This document shows positions 24,701 to 37,839 of a stretch of 64,000 bases of DNA, one piece after another. Under the pieces are notes generated by a model. It ran no database searches and was not told where the DNA came from. It saw only the letters and a program-made list of their open reading frames with translations. A program made the translations under genes and the position numbers. Position 1 is the first letter of the stretch, and each line of letters begins with the position of its first letter. Source of the DNA: Chlorocebus sabaeus (lineage: Eukaryota > Chordata > Mammalia > Primates > Cercopithecidae); NCBI RefSeq assembly GCF_047675955.1, contig NW_027327637.1, forward strand, positions 186,001-250,000. The letters run 5' to 3'.

Positions 24701-25990
24701 CATCTTTCCCTTCAAGAAGCCTTTCGCTTAGGCTGTTCTTGTGGAATTGGCAAAGGGATATTTGGAAGCCCATAGAGGGCTATGGTGAAAAAGGAAATAT
24801 CTTTCGTTCAAAACTGGAAAGAAGCTTTCTGAGAAACTGCTCTGTGTTCTGTTAATTCATCTCACAGAGTTACATCTTTCCCTTCAAGAAGCCTTTCGCT
24901 AAGGCTGTTCTTGTGGAATTGGCAAAGGGATATTTGGAAGCCCATAGAGGGCTATGGAGAAAAAGGAAATATCTTCCGTTCAAAACTGGAAAGAAGCTTT
25001 CTGAGAAACTGTTCTATGTTCTGTTAATTCATCTCACAGAGTTACATCTTTCCCTTCAAGAAGCCTTTCGCTTAGGCTGTTCTTGTGGAATTGGCAAAGG
25101 GATATTTGGAAGCCCATAGAGGGCTATGGTGAAAAAGGAAATATCTTTCGATCAAAACTGGAAAGAAGCTTTCTGAGAAACTGCTCTGTGTTCTGTTAAT
25201 TCATCTCACAGAGTTACATCTTTCCCTTCAAGAAGCCTTTCGCTAAGGCTGTTCTTGTGGAATTGGCAAAGGGATATTTGGAAGCCCATAGAGGGCTATG
25301 GTGAAAAAGGAAATATCTTTCGTTCAAAACTGGAAAGAAGCTTTCTGAGAAACTGCTCTGTGTTCTGTTAATTCATCTCACAGAGTTACATCTTTCCCTT
25401 CAAGAAGCCTTTCGCTAAGCCTGTTCTTGTGGAATTGGCAATGGGATATTTCGAAGCCCATAGAGGGCTATGGTGAAAAAGGAAATATCTTCCGTTCAAA
25501 ACTGGAAAGAAGCTTTCTGAGAAACTGCTCTGTGTTCTGTTAATTCATCTCACAGAGTTACATCTTTCCCTTCAAGAAGCCTTTCGCTAAGGCTGTTCTT
25601 GTGGAATTGGCAAAGGGATATTTGGAAGCCCATAGAGGGCTATGGTGAAAAAGGAAATATCTTCCGTTCAAAACTGGAAAGAAGCTTTCTGAGAAACTGC
25701 TCTGTGTTCTGTTAATTCATCTCACAGAGTTACATCTTTCCCTTCAAGAAGCCTTTCGCTAAGGCTGTTCTTGTGGAATTGGCAAAGGGATATTTGGAAG
25801 CCCATAGAGGGCTATGGAGAAAAAGGAAATATCTTCCGTTCAAAACTGGAAAGAAGCTTTCTGAGAAACTGTTCTATGTTCTGTTAATTCATCTCACAGA
25901 GTTACATCTTTCCCTTCAAGAAGCCTTTCGCTTAGGCTGTTCTTGTGGAATTGGCAAAGGGATATTTGGAAGCCCATAGAGGGCTATGGT
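21800..25990 (+). repeat. 2,064-bp (12-monomer) tandem duplication
   Basis: Copies about 21800-23925 and 23865-25990. Markers 2,064 bp apart: GAGTAACTG at 21907 and 23971, the rare GTAGAATTGG at 22505 and 24569, CTTTCGATCA at 23081 and 25145, and GGCAATGGGATATTTCG. The right copy overlaps the left end of the 4,472-bp duplication, so the CTTTCGATCA haplotype was amplified again there. Confidence 0.85.
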
Positions 25991-28900
25991 GAAAAAGGAA
26001 ATATCTTTCGTTCAAAACTGGAAAGAAGCTTTCTGAGAAACTGCTCTGTGTTCTGTTAATTCATCTCACAGAGTTACATCTTTCCCTTCAAGAAGCCTTT
26101 CGCTAAGGCTGTTCTTGTGGAATTGGCAAAGGGATATTTGGAAGCCCATAGAGGGCTATGGTGAAAAAGGAAATATCTTTCGTTCAAAACTGGAAAGAAG
26201 CTTTCTGAGAAACTGCTCTGTGTTCTGTTAATTCATCTCACAGAGTTACATCTTTCCCTTCAAGAAGCCTTTCGCTAAGCCTGTTCTTGTGGAATTGGCA
26301 ATGGGATATTTCGAAGCCCATAGAGGGCTATGGTGAAAAAGGAAATATCTTCCGTTCAAAACTGGAAAGAAGCTTTCTGAGAAACTGCTCTGTGTTCTGT
26401 TAATTCATCTCACAGAGTTACATCTTTACCTTCAAGAAGCCTTTCGCTAAGGCTGTTCTTGTGGAATTGGCAAAGGGATATTTGGAAGCCCATAGAGGGC
26501 TATGGTGAAAAAGGAAATATCTTCCGTTCAAAACTGGAAAGAAGCTTTCTGAGAAACTGCTCTGTGTTCTGTTAATTCATCTCACAGAGTTACATCTTTC
26601 CCCTCAAGAAGTCTTTCGCTATGGCTGTTCTTGTGGAATTGGCAAAGGGGTATTTGGAAGCCCATAGAGGGCTATGGTGAAAAAGGAAATATCTTCCGTT
26701 CAAAACTGGAAAGAAGCTTTCTGAGAAACTGCTCTGTGTTCTGTTAATTCATCTCACAGAGTTACATCTTTAACTTCAAGAAGCCTTTCGCTAAGGCTGT
26801 TCTTGTGGATCTGGCAAAGGGATATTTGGAAGACCATATAGGGCTGTGTTGAAAAAGGAAATATCTTCCGTTCAAAACTGGAAAGAAGCTTTCTGAGAAA
26901 CTGCTCTGTGTTCTGTTAATTCATCTCACAGAGTTACATCTTTCCCTTCAGGAAGCCTTTCGCTAAGGCTGTTCTTGTGGAATTGGCAAAGGGATATTTG
27001 GAAGCCCATAGAGGGCTATGGTGAAAAAGGAAATATCTTCCGTTCAAAACTGGAAAGAAGCTATCTGAGAAACTGCTCTGTGTTCTGTTAATTCATCTCA
27101 CAAAGTTACATCATTCCCTTCAAGAAGCCTTTCGCTAAGGCTGTTCTTGTGGAATTGGCAAAGGGATATTTGGAAGCCCATAGAGGGCTATGTTGAAAAA
27201 GGAAATATCTTCCGTTCAAAACTGGAAAGAAGCTTTCTGAGAAACTGCTCTGTGTTCTGTTAATTCATCTCAACGAGTTACATCTTTCCCTTCAAGAAGG
27301 CTTTCGCTTAGGCTGTTCTTGTGGAATTGGCAAAGGGATATTTGGAAGCCCATAGAGGGCTATGTTGAAAAAGGAAATATCTTCCGTTCAAAACTGGAAA
27401 GAAGCTTTCTGAGAAACTGCTCTGTGTTCTGTTAATTCATCTCACAGAGTTACATCTTTCCCTTCAAGAAGCCTTTCGCTAAGGCTGTTCTTGTGGAATT
27501 GGCAAAGGGATATTTGGAAGCCCATAGAGGGCTATGGAGAAAAAGGAAATATCTTCCGTTCAAAACTGGAAAGAAGCTTTCTGAGAAACTGTTCTATGTT
27601 CTGTTAATTCATCTCACAGAGTTACATCTTTCCCTTCAAGAAGCCTTTCGCTTAGGCTGTTCTTGTGGATTTGGCAAAGGGATATTTGGAAGCCCATAGA
27701 GGGCTATGGTGAAAAAGGAAATATCTTCCGTTCAAAACTGGAAAGAAGCTTTCTGAGAAACTGCTCTGTGTTCTGTTAATTCATCTCACAGAGTTACATC
27801 TTTCCCTTCAAGAAGCCTTTCGCTAAGGCTGTTCTTGTGGAATTGGCAAAGGGATATTTGGAAGCCCATAGAGGGCTATGGTGAAAAAGGAAATATCTTC
27901 CGTTCAAAACTGGAAAGAAGCTTTCTGAGAAACTGCTCTGTGTTCTGTTAATTCATATCACAGAGTTACATCTTTCCCTTCAAGAAGCCTTTCGCTAAGG
28001 CTGTTCTTGTGGAATTGGCAAAGGGATATTTGGAAGCCCATAGAGGGCTATGGTGAAAAAGGAAATATCTTCCGTTCAAAACTGGAAAGAAACTTTCTGA
28101 GAAACTGCTCTGTGTTCTGTTAATTCATCTCACAGAGTTACATCTTTAACTTCAAGAAGCCTTTCGCTATGGCTGTTCTTGTGGAATTGGCAAAGGGATA
28201 TTTGGAAGCCCATAGAGGGCTATGGAGAAAAAGGAAATATCTTCCGTTCAAAACTGGAAAGAAGCTTTCTGAGAAACTGTTCTATGTTCTGTTAATTCAT
28301 CTCACAGAGTTACATCTTTCCCTTCAAGAAGCCTTTCGCTAAGGCTGTTCTTGTGGAATTGGCAAAGGGATATTTGGAAGCCCATAGAGGGCTATGGTGA
28401 AAAAGGAAATATCTTTCGTTCAAAACTGGAAAGAAGCTTTCTGAGAAACTGCTCTGTGTTCTGTTAATTCATCTCACAGAGTTACATCTTTCCCTTCAAG
28501 AAGCCTTTCGCTAAGCCTGTTCTTGTGGAAATGGCAAAGGGATATTTCGAAGCCCATAGAGGGCTACGGTGAAAAAGGAAATATCTTCCGTTCAAAACTG
28601 GAAAGAAGCTTTCTGAGAAACTGCTCTGTGTTCTGTTAATTCATCTCATAGAGTTACATCTTTAACTTCAAGAAGCCTTTCGCTAAGGCTGTTCTTGTGG
28701 AATTGGCAAAGGGATATTTGGAAGCCCATAGAGGGCTATGGTGAAAAAGGAAATATCTTCCGCTCAAAATTGGAAAGAAGCTTTCTGAGAAACTGCTCTG
28801 TGTTCTGTTAATTCATCTCACAGAGTTACATCTTTCCCTTCAAGAAGCCTTTCGCTAAGGCTGTTCTTGTGGAATTGGCAAAGGGATATTTGGAAGCCCA

Positions 28901-31900
28901 TAGAGGGCTATGGTGAAAAAGGAAATATCTTCCGTTCAAAACTGGAAAGAAGCTTTCTGAGAAACTGCTCTGTGTTCTGTTAATTCATCTCACAGAGTTA
29001 CATCTTTCCCTTCAAGAAGCCTTTCGCTAAGGCTGTTCTTGTGGAATTGGCAAAGGGATATTTGGAAGCCCATAGAGGGCTATGGTGAAAAAGGAAATAT
29101 CTTCCGTTCAAAACTGGAAAGAATCTTTCTGAGAAACTGCTCTGTGTTCTGTTAATTCATCTCACAGAGTTACATCTTTAACATCAAGAAGCCTTTCGCT
29201 AAGGCTGTTCTTGTGGAATTGGCAAAGGGATATTTGGAAGCCCATAGAGGGCTATGGTGAAAAAGGAAATATCTTTCGTTCAAAACTGGAAAGAAGCTTT
29301 CTGAGAAACTGCTCTGTGTTCTGTTAATTCATCTCACAGAGTTACATCTTTCCCTTCAAGAAGCCTTTCGCTAAGGCTGTTCTTGTGGAATTGGCAAAGG
29401 GATATTTGGAAGCCCATAGAGGGCTATGGAGAAAAAGGAAATATCTTCCGTTCAAAACTGGAAAGAAGCTTTCTGAGAAACTGTTCTATGTTCTGTTAAT
29501 TCATCTCACAGAGTTACATCTTTCCCTTCAAGAAGCCTTTCGCTTAGGCTGTTCTTGTGGAATTGGCAAAGGGATATTTGGAAGCCCATAGAGGGCTATG
29601 GTGAAAAAGGAAATATCTTTCGATCAAAACTGGAAAGAAGCTTTCTGAGAAACTGCTCTGTGTTCTGTTAATTCATCTCACAGAGTTACATCTTTCCCTT
29701 CAAGAAGCCTTTCGCTAAGGCTGTTCTTGTGGAATTGGCAAAGGGATATTTGGAAGCCCATAGAGGGCTATGGTGAAAAAGGAAATATCTTTCGTTCAAA
29801 ACTGGAAAGAAGCTTTCTGAGAAACTGCTCTGTGTTCTGTTAATTCATCTCACAGAGTTACATCTTTCCCTTCAAGAAGCCTTTCGCTAAGCCTGTTCTT
29901 GTGGAATTGGCAATGGGATATTTCGAAGCCCATAGAGGGCTATGGTGAAAAAGGAAATATCTTCCGTTCAAAACTGGAAAGAAGCTTTCTGAGAAACTGC
30001 TCTGTGTTCTGTTAATTCATCTCACAGAGTTACATCTTTCCCTTCAAGAAGCCTTTCGCTAAGGCTGTTCTTGTGGAATTGGCAAAGGGATATTTGGAAG
30101 CCCATAGAGGGCTATGGTGAAAAAGGAAATATCTTCCGTTCAAAACTGGAAAGAAGCTTTCTGAGAAACTGCTCTGTGTTCTGTTAATTCATCTCACAGA
30201 GTTACATCTTTCCCTTCAAGAAGCCTTTCGCTAAGGCTGTTCTTGTGGAATTGGCAAAGGGATATTTGGAAGCCCATAGAGGGCTATGGAGAAAAAGGAA
30301 ATATCTTCCGTTCAAAACTGGAAAGAAGCTTTCTGAGAAACTGTTCTATGTTCTGTTAATTCATCTCACAGAGTTACATCTTTCCCTTCAAGAAGCCTTT
30401 CGCTTAGGCTGTTCTTGTGGAATTGGCAAAGGGATATTTGGAAGCCCATAGAGGGCTATGGTGAAAAAGGAAATATCTTTCGTTCAAAACTGGAAAGAAG
30501 CTTTCTGAGAAACTGCTCTGTGTTCTGTTAATTCATCTCACAGAGTTACATCTTTCCCTTCAAGAAGCCTTTCGCTAAGGCTGTTCTTGTGGAATTGGCA
30601 AAGGGATATTTGGAAGCCCATAGAGGGCTATGGTGAAAAAGGAAATATCTTTCGTTCAAAACTGGAAAGAAGCTTTCTGAGAAACTGCTCTGTGTTCTGT
30701 TAATTCATCTCACAGAGTTACATCTTTCCCTTCAAGAAGCCTTTCGCTAAGCCTGTTCTTGTGGAATTGGCAATGGGATATTTCGAAGCCCATAGAGGGC
30801 TATGGTGAAAAAGGAAATATCTTCCGTTCAAAACTGGAAAGAAGCTTTCTGAGAAACTGCTCTGTGTTCTGTTAATTCATCTCACAGAGTTACATCTTTA
30901 CCTTCAAGAAGCCTTTCGCTAAGGCTGTTCTTGTGGAATTGGCAAAGGGATATTTGGAAGCCCATAGAGGGCTATGGTGAAAAAGGAAATATCTTCCGTT
31001 CAAAACTGGAAAGAAGCTTTCTGAGAAACTGCTCTGTGTTCTGTTAATTCATCTCACAGAGTTACATCTTTCCCCTCAAGAAGTCTTTCGCTATGGCTGT
31101 TCTTGTGGAATTGGCAAAGGGGTATTTGGAAGCCCATAGAGGGCTATGGTGAAAAAGGAAATATCTTCCGTTCAAAACTGGAAAGAAGCTTTCTGAGAAA
31201 CTGCTCTGTGTTCTGTTAATTCATCTCACAGAGTTACATCTTTAACTTCAAGAAGCCTTTCGCTAAGGCTGTTCTTGTGGATCTGGCAAAGGGATATTTG
31301 GAAGACCATATAGGGCTGTGTTGAAAAAGGAAATATCTTCCGTTCAAAACTGGAAAGAAGCTTTCTGAGAAACTGCTCTGTGTTCTGTTAATTCATCTCA
31401 CAGAGTTACATCTTTCCCTTCAGGAAGCCTTTCGCTAAGGCTGTTCTTGTGGAATTGGCAAAGGGATATTTGGAAGCCCATAGAGGGCTATGGTGAAAAA
31501 GGAAATATCTTCCGTTCAAAACTGGAAAGAAGCTATCTGAGAAACTGCTCTGTGTTCTGTTAATTCATCTCACAAAGTTACATCATTCCCTTCAAGAAGC
31601 CTTTCGCTAAGGCTGTTCTTGTGGAATTGGCAAAGGGATATTTGGAAGCCCATAGAGGGCTATGTTGAAAAAGGAAATATCTTCCGTTCAAAACTGGAAA
31701 GAAGCTTTCTGAGAAACTGCTCTGTGTTCTGTTAATTCATCTCAACGAGTTACATCTTTCCCTTCAAGAAGGCTTTCGCTTAGGCTGTTCTTGTGGAATT
31801 GGCAAAGGGATATTTGGAAGCCCATAGAGGGCTATGTTGAAAAAGGAAATATCTTCCGTTCAAAACTGGAAAGAAGCTTTCTGAGAAACTGCTCTGTGTT

Positions 31901-33715
31901 CTGTTAATTCATCTCACAGAGTTACATCTTTCCCTTCAAGAAGCCTTTCGCTAAGGCTGTTCTTGTGGAATTGGCAAAGGGATATTTGGAAGCCCATAGA
32001 GGGCTATGGAGAAAAAGGAAATATCTTCCGTTCAAAACTGGAAAGAAGCTTTCTGAGAAACTGTTCTATGTTCTGTTAATTCATCTCACAGAGTTACATC
32101 TTTCCCTTCAAGAAGCCTTTCGCTTAGGCTGTTCTTGTGGATTTGGCAAAGGGATATTTGGAAGCCCATAGAGGGCTATGGTGAAAAAGGAAATATCTTC
32201 CGTTCAAAACTGGAAAGAAGCTTTCTGAGAAACTGCTCTGTGTTCTGTTAATTCATCTCACAGAGTTACATCTTTCCCTTCAAGAAGCCTTTCGCTAAGG
32301 CTGTTCTTGTGGAATTGGCAAAGGGATATTTGGAAGCCCATAGAGGGCTATGGTGAAAAAGGAAATATCTTCCGTTCAAAACTGGAAAGAAGCTTTCTGA
32401 GAAACTGCTCTGTGTTCTGTTAATTCATATCACAGAGTTACATCTTTCCCTTCAAGAAGCCTTTCGCTAAGGCTGTTCTTGTGGAATTGGCAAAGGGATA
32501 TTTGGAAGCCCATAGAGGGCTATGGTGAAAAAGGAAATATCTTCCGTTCAAAACTGGAAAGAAACTTTCTGAGAAACTGCTCTGTGTTCTGTTAATTCAT
32601 CTCACAGAGTTACATCTTTAACTTCAAGAAGCCTTTCGCTATGGCTGTTCTTGTGGAATTGGCAAAGGGATATTTGGAAGCCCATAGAGGGCTATGGAGA
32701 AAAAGGAAATATCTTCCGTTCAAAACTGGAAAGAAGCTTTCTGAGAAACTGTTCTATGTTCTGTTAATTCATCTCACAGAGTTACATCTTTCCCTTCAAG
32801 AAGCCTTTCGCTAAGGCTGTTCTTGTGGAATTGGCAAAGGGATATTTGGAAGCCCATAGAGGGCTATGGTGAAAAAGGAAATATCTTTCGTTCAAAACTG
32901 GAAAGAAGCTTTCTGAGAAACTGCTCTGTGTTCTGTTAATTCATCTCACAGAGTTACATCTTTCCCTTCAAGAAGCCTTTCGCTAAGCCTGTTCTTGTGG
33001 AAATGGCAAAGGGATATTTCGAAGCCCATAGAGGGCTATGGTGAAAAAGGAAATATCTTCCGTTCAAAACTGGAAAGAAGCTTTCTGAGAAACTGCTCTG
33101 TGTTCTGTTAATTCATCTCATAGAGTTACATCTTTAACTTCAAGAAGCCTTTCGCTAAGGCTGTTCTTGTGGAATTGGCAAAGGGATATTTGGAAGCCCA
33201 TAGAGGGCTATGGTGAAAAAGGAAATATCTTCCGCTCAAAATTGGAAAGAAGCTTTCTGAGAAACTGCTCTGTGTTCTGTTAATTCATCTCACAGAGTTA
33301 CATCTTTCCCTTCAAGAAGCCTTTCGCTAAGGCTGTTCTTGTGGAATTGGCAAAGGGATATTTGGAAGCCCATAGAGGGCTATGGTGAAAAAGGAAATAT
33401 CTTCCGTTCAAAACTGGAAAGAAGCTTTCTGAGAAACTGCTCTGTGTTCTGTTAATTCATCTCACAGAGTTACATCTTTCCCTTCAAGAAGCCTTTCGCT
33501 AAGGCTGTTCTTGTGGAATTGGCAAAGGGATATTTGGAAGCCCATAGAGGGCTATGGTGAAAAAGGAAATATCTTCCGTTCAAAACTGGAAAGAATCTTT
33601 CTGAGAAACTGCTCTGTGTTCTGTTAATTCATCTCACAGAGTTACATCTTTAACATCAAGAAGCCTTTCGCTAAGGCTGTTCTTGTGGAATTGGCAAAGG
33701 GATATTTGGAAGCCC
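24735..33715 (+). repeat. 4,472-bp (26-monomer) near-identical tandem duplication
   Basis: Copy 1 is about 24735-29211 and copy 2 about 29212-33715. Rare markers recur exactly 4,472 bp apart: CTTTCGATCA (25145, 29617), CATCATTCCC (27110s, 31580s), GAAGACCATATAGGG, TGTGGATTTGGC, CGCTCAAAATTGG, and TTTAACATCAAG (29177, 33649). I found very few differences, for example CTACGGTG near 28565 against CTATGGTG near 33037. It is among the youngest large events in the window. Confidence 0.88.
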
Positions 33716-36700
33716 ATAGAGGGCTATGGAGAAAAAGGAAATATCTTCCGTTCAAAACTGGAAAGAAGCTTTCTGAGAAACTGTTCTATATTCTGTTAAT
33801 TCATCTCACAGAGTTACATCTTTCCCTTCAAGAAGCCTTTCGCTTAGGCTGTTCTTGTGGAATTGGCAAAGGGATATTTGGAAGCCCATAGAGGGCTATG
33901 GTGAAAAAGGAAATATCTTTCGTTAAAAACTGGAAAGAAGCTTTCTGAGAAACTGCTCTGTGTTCTGTTAATTCATCTCACAGAGTTACATCTTTCCCTT
34001 CAAGAAGCCTTTCGCTAAGGCTGTTCTTGTGGAATTGGCAAAGGGATATTTGGAAGCCCATAGAGGGCTATGGTGAAAAAGGAAATATCTTCCGTTCAAA
34101 ACTGGAAAGAAGCTTTCTGAGAAACTGCTCTGTGTTCTGTTAATTCATCTCACAGAGTTACATCTATCCTTTCAAGAAGCCTTTCGCTAACGCTGTTCTT
34201 GTGGAATTGGCAAAGGGATATTTGGAAGCCCATAGAGGGCTATGGTGAAAAAGGAAATATCTTCCGTTCAAAACTGGAAAGAAGCTTTCTGAGAAACTGC
34301 TCTGTGTTCTGTTAATTCATCTCACAGAGTTACATCTTTCCCTTCAAGAAGCCTTTCGCTAAGGCTGTTCTTGTGGAATTGGCAAAGGGATATTTGGAAG
34401 CCCATAGAGGGCTTTGGTGAAAAAGGAAATATCTTCCGTTCAAAACTGGAAAGAAGCTTTCTGAGAAACTGCTCTGTGTTCTGTTAATTCATCTCACAGA
34501 GTTACATCTTTCCCTTCAAGAAGCCTTTCGCTAAGGCTGTTCTTGTGGAATTGGCAAAGGGATATTTGGAAGCCCATAGAGGGCTATGGTGAAAAAGGAA
34601 ATATCTTCCGTTCAAAACTGGAGAGAAGCTTTCTGAGAAACTGTTCTATGTTCTGTTAATTCATCTCACAGAGTTACATCTTTCCCTTCAAGAAGCCTTT
34701 CGCTAAGGCTGTTCTTGTGGAATTGGCAAAGGGATATTTGGAAGCCCATAGAGGGCTATGGTGAAAAAGGAAATATCTTCCGTTCAAAACTGGAAAGAAG
34801 CTTTCTGAGAAACTGCTCTGTGTTCTGTTAATTCATCTCACAGAGTTACATCTTTAACTTCAAGAAGCCTTTCGCTAAGGCTGTTCTTGTGGAATTGGCA
34901 AAGGGATATTTGGAAGCCCATAGAGGGCTATGGTGAAAAAGGAAATATCTTCCGTTCAAAACTGGAAAGAAGCTTTCTGAGAAACTGCTCTGTGTTCTGT
35001 TAATTCATCTCACAGAGTTACATCTTTCCCTTCAAGAAGCCTTTCGCTAAGGCTGTTCTTGTGGAATTTGCAAAGGGATATTTGGAACCCCTAGAGGGCT
35101 ATAGTGAAGAAGGAAATATCTTCGTTCAAAACTGGAAAGAAGCTTTCTGAGAAACTGCTCTGTGTTCTGTTAATTCATCTCACAGAGTTACATCTTTCCC
35201 TTCAAGAAGCCTTTCGCTAAGGCTGTTCTTGTGGAATTGGCAAAGGGATATTTGGAAGCCCATAGAGGGCTATGGTGAAAAAGGAAATATCTTCCGTTCA
35301 AAACTGGAGAGAAGCTTTCTGAGAAACTGTTCTATGTTCTGTTAATTCATGTCACAGAGTTACATCTTTCCCTTCAAGAAGCCTTTCGCTAAGGCTGTTC
35401 TTGTGGAATTGGCAAAGGGATATTTGGAAGCCCATAGAGGGCTATGGTGAAAAAGGAAATATCTTCCGTTCAAAACTGGAGAGAAGCTTTCTGAGAAACT
35501 GTTCTATGTTCTGTTAATTCATCTCACAGAGTTACATCTTTCCCTTCAAGAAGCCTTTCGCTAAGGTTGTTCTTGTGGAATTGGCAAAGGGATATTTGGA
35601 AGCCCATAGAGGGCTATGGTGAAAAAGGAAATATCTTCCGTTCAAAACTGGAAAGAAGCTTTCTGAGAAACTGCTCTGTGTTCTGTTAATTCATCTCACA
35701 GAGTTACATCTTTCCCTTCAAGAAGCCTTTCGCTAAGGCTGTTCTTGTGGAATTGGCAAAGGGATATTTGGAAGCCCATAGAGGGCTATGGTGAAAAAGG
35801 AAATATCTTCCGTTCAAAACTGGAAAGAAGCTTTCTGAGAAACTGCTCTGTGTTCTGTTAATTCATCTCACAGAGTTACATCTTTAACATCAAGAAGCCT
35901 TTCGCTAAGGCTGTTCTTGTGGAATTGGCAAAGGGATATTTGGAAGCCCATAGAGGGCTATGGAGAAAAAGGAAATATCTTCCGTTCAAAACTGGAAAGA
36001 AGCTTTCTGAGAAACTGTTCTATGTTCTGTTAATTCATCTCACAGAGTTACATCTTTCCCTTCAAGAAGCCTTTCGCTTAGGCTGTTCTTGTGGAATTGG
36101 CAAAGGGATATTTGGAAGCCCATAGAGGGCTATGGTGAAAAAGGAAATATCTTTCGTTCAAAACTGGAAAGAAGCTTTCTGAGAAACTGCTCTGTGTTCT
36201 GTTAATTCATCTCACAGAGTTACATCTTTAACTTCAAGAAGCCTTTCGCTAAGGCTGTTCTTGTGGAATTGGCAAAGGGATATTTGTAAGCCCATAGAGG
36301 TCTATGGTGAAAAAGGAAATAACTTCCGTTCAAAACTGGAAAGAAGCTTTCTGAGAAACTGCTCTGTGTTCTGTTAATTCATCTCACAGAGTTACATCTT
36401 TAACTTCAAGAAGCCTTTCGCTAAGGCTGTTCTTGTGGAATTGGCAAAGGGATATTTGGAAGCCCATAGAGGGCTATGGAGAAAAAGGAAATATCTTCCG
36501 TTCAAAACTGGAAAGAAGCTTTCTGAGAAACTGTTCTATGTTCTGTTAATTCATCTCACAGAGTTACATCGTTCCCTTCAAGAAGCCTTTCGCTTAGGCT
36601 GTTCTTGTGGAATTGGCAAAGGGATATTTGGAAGCCCATAGAGGGCTATGGTGAAAAAGGAAATATCTTCCGTTCAAAACTGGAAGGAAGCTTTCTGAGA

Positions 36701-37830
36701 AACTGCTCTGTGTTCTGTTAATTCATCTCACAGAGTTACATCTATCCTTTCAAGAAGCCTTTCGCTAACGCTGTTCTTGTGGAATTGGCAAAGGGATATT
36801 TGGAAGCCCATAGAGGGCTATGGTGAAAAAGGAAATATCTTCCGTTCAAAACTGGAAAGAAGCTTTCTGAGAAACTGCTCTGTGTTCTGTTAATTCATCT
36901 CACAGAGTTACATCTTTAACTTCAAGAAGCCTTTCGCTAAGGCTGTTCTTGTGGAATTGGCAAAGGGATATTTGGAACCCCTAGAGGGCTATGGTGAAAA
37001 AGGAAATATCTTCCGTTCAAAACTGGAAAGAAGCTTTCTGAGAAACTGCTCTGTGTTCTGTTAATTCATCTCACAGAGTTACATCTTTCCCTTCAAGAAG
37101 CCTTTCGCTAAGGCTGTTCTTGTGGAATTGGCAAAGGGATATTTGGAACCCCTAGAGGGCTATGGTGAAAAAGCAAATATCTTCGGTTCAAAACTGGAAA
37201 GAATCTTTCTGAGAAACTGCTCTGTGTTCTGTTAATTCATCTCACAGAGTTACATCTTTAACTTCAAGAAGCCTTTCGCTAAGGCTGTTCTTGTGGAATT
37301 GGCAAAGGGATATTTGGAAGCCCATAGAGGGCTATGGAGAAAAAGAAAATATCTTCCGTTCAAAACTGGAAAGAAGCTTTCTGAGAAACTGTTCTATGTT
37401 CTGTTAATTCATCTCACAGAATTACATCTTTCCCTTCAAGAAGCCTTTCGCTAAGGCTGTTCTTGTGGAATTGGCAAAGGGATATTTGGAAGCCCATAGA
37501 GGGCTATGGTGAAAAAGTAAATATCTTTCGTTCAAAACTGGAAAGAAGCTTTCTGAGAAACTGCTCTGTGTTCTGTTAATTCATCTCACAGAGTTACATC
37601 TTTCCCTTCAAGAAGCCTTTCGCTAAGCCTGTTCTTGTGGAATTGGCAAAGGGATATTTCGAAGCCCATAGAGGGCTATGGTGAAAAAGGAAATATCTTC
37701 CGTTCAAAACTGGAAAGAAGCTTTCTGAGAAACTGCTCTGTGTTCTGTTAATTCATCTCACAGAGTTACATCTTTAACTTCAAGAAGCCTTTCGCTAAGG
37801 CTGTTCTTGTGGAATTGGCAAAGGGATATT
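33716..37830 (+). repeat. Mixed alpha-satellite segment without a clear local duplication
   Basis: The monomers here are ordinary in length and orientation but follow one another in an order I could not match to a long neighbour. It contains four one-base-deleted monomers (35085, 35121, 36975, 37146), the GGAGAG/TTCTATG type in several places (near 34619, 35307, 35479), and a pair (36.3-36.6 kb) with AATAACTTCC and CATCGTTCCC that recurs at 42.1-42.5 kb, 5,844 bp away. Confidence 0.7.
35101..35137 (+). other. One-base deletion ATCTTCGTTC inside a monomer
   Basis: The usual ATCTTCCGTTC has lost one C here, giving TTCGTTCAAA at 35121-35130. The same monomer reads CTATAGTGAAGAAGG rather than CTATGGTGAAAAAGG and carries the GAACCCCTAG deletion at 35085, so it is two bases short. 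The deletion incidentally makes another 8-of-9 CENP-B-like core. Confidence 0.75.
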
Positions 37831-37839
37831 TGGAAGCCC

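Noticed and set aside
24735..33715. Assembly artefact as the explanation of the 4,472-bp repeat
   Set aside because: Not excluded, but the copies differ at a few bases (for example CTACGGTG near 28565 against CTATGGTG near 33037), which fits a real recent duplication better than a simple double placement. Read coverage would decide.
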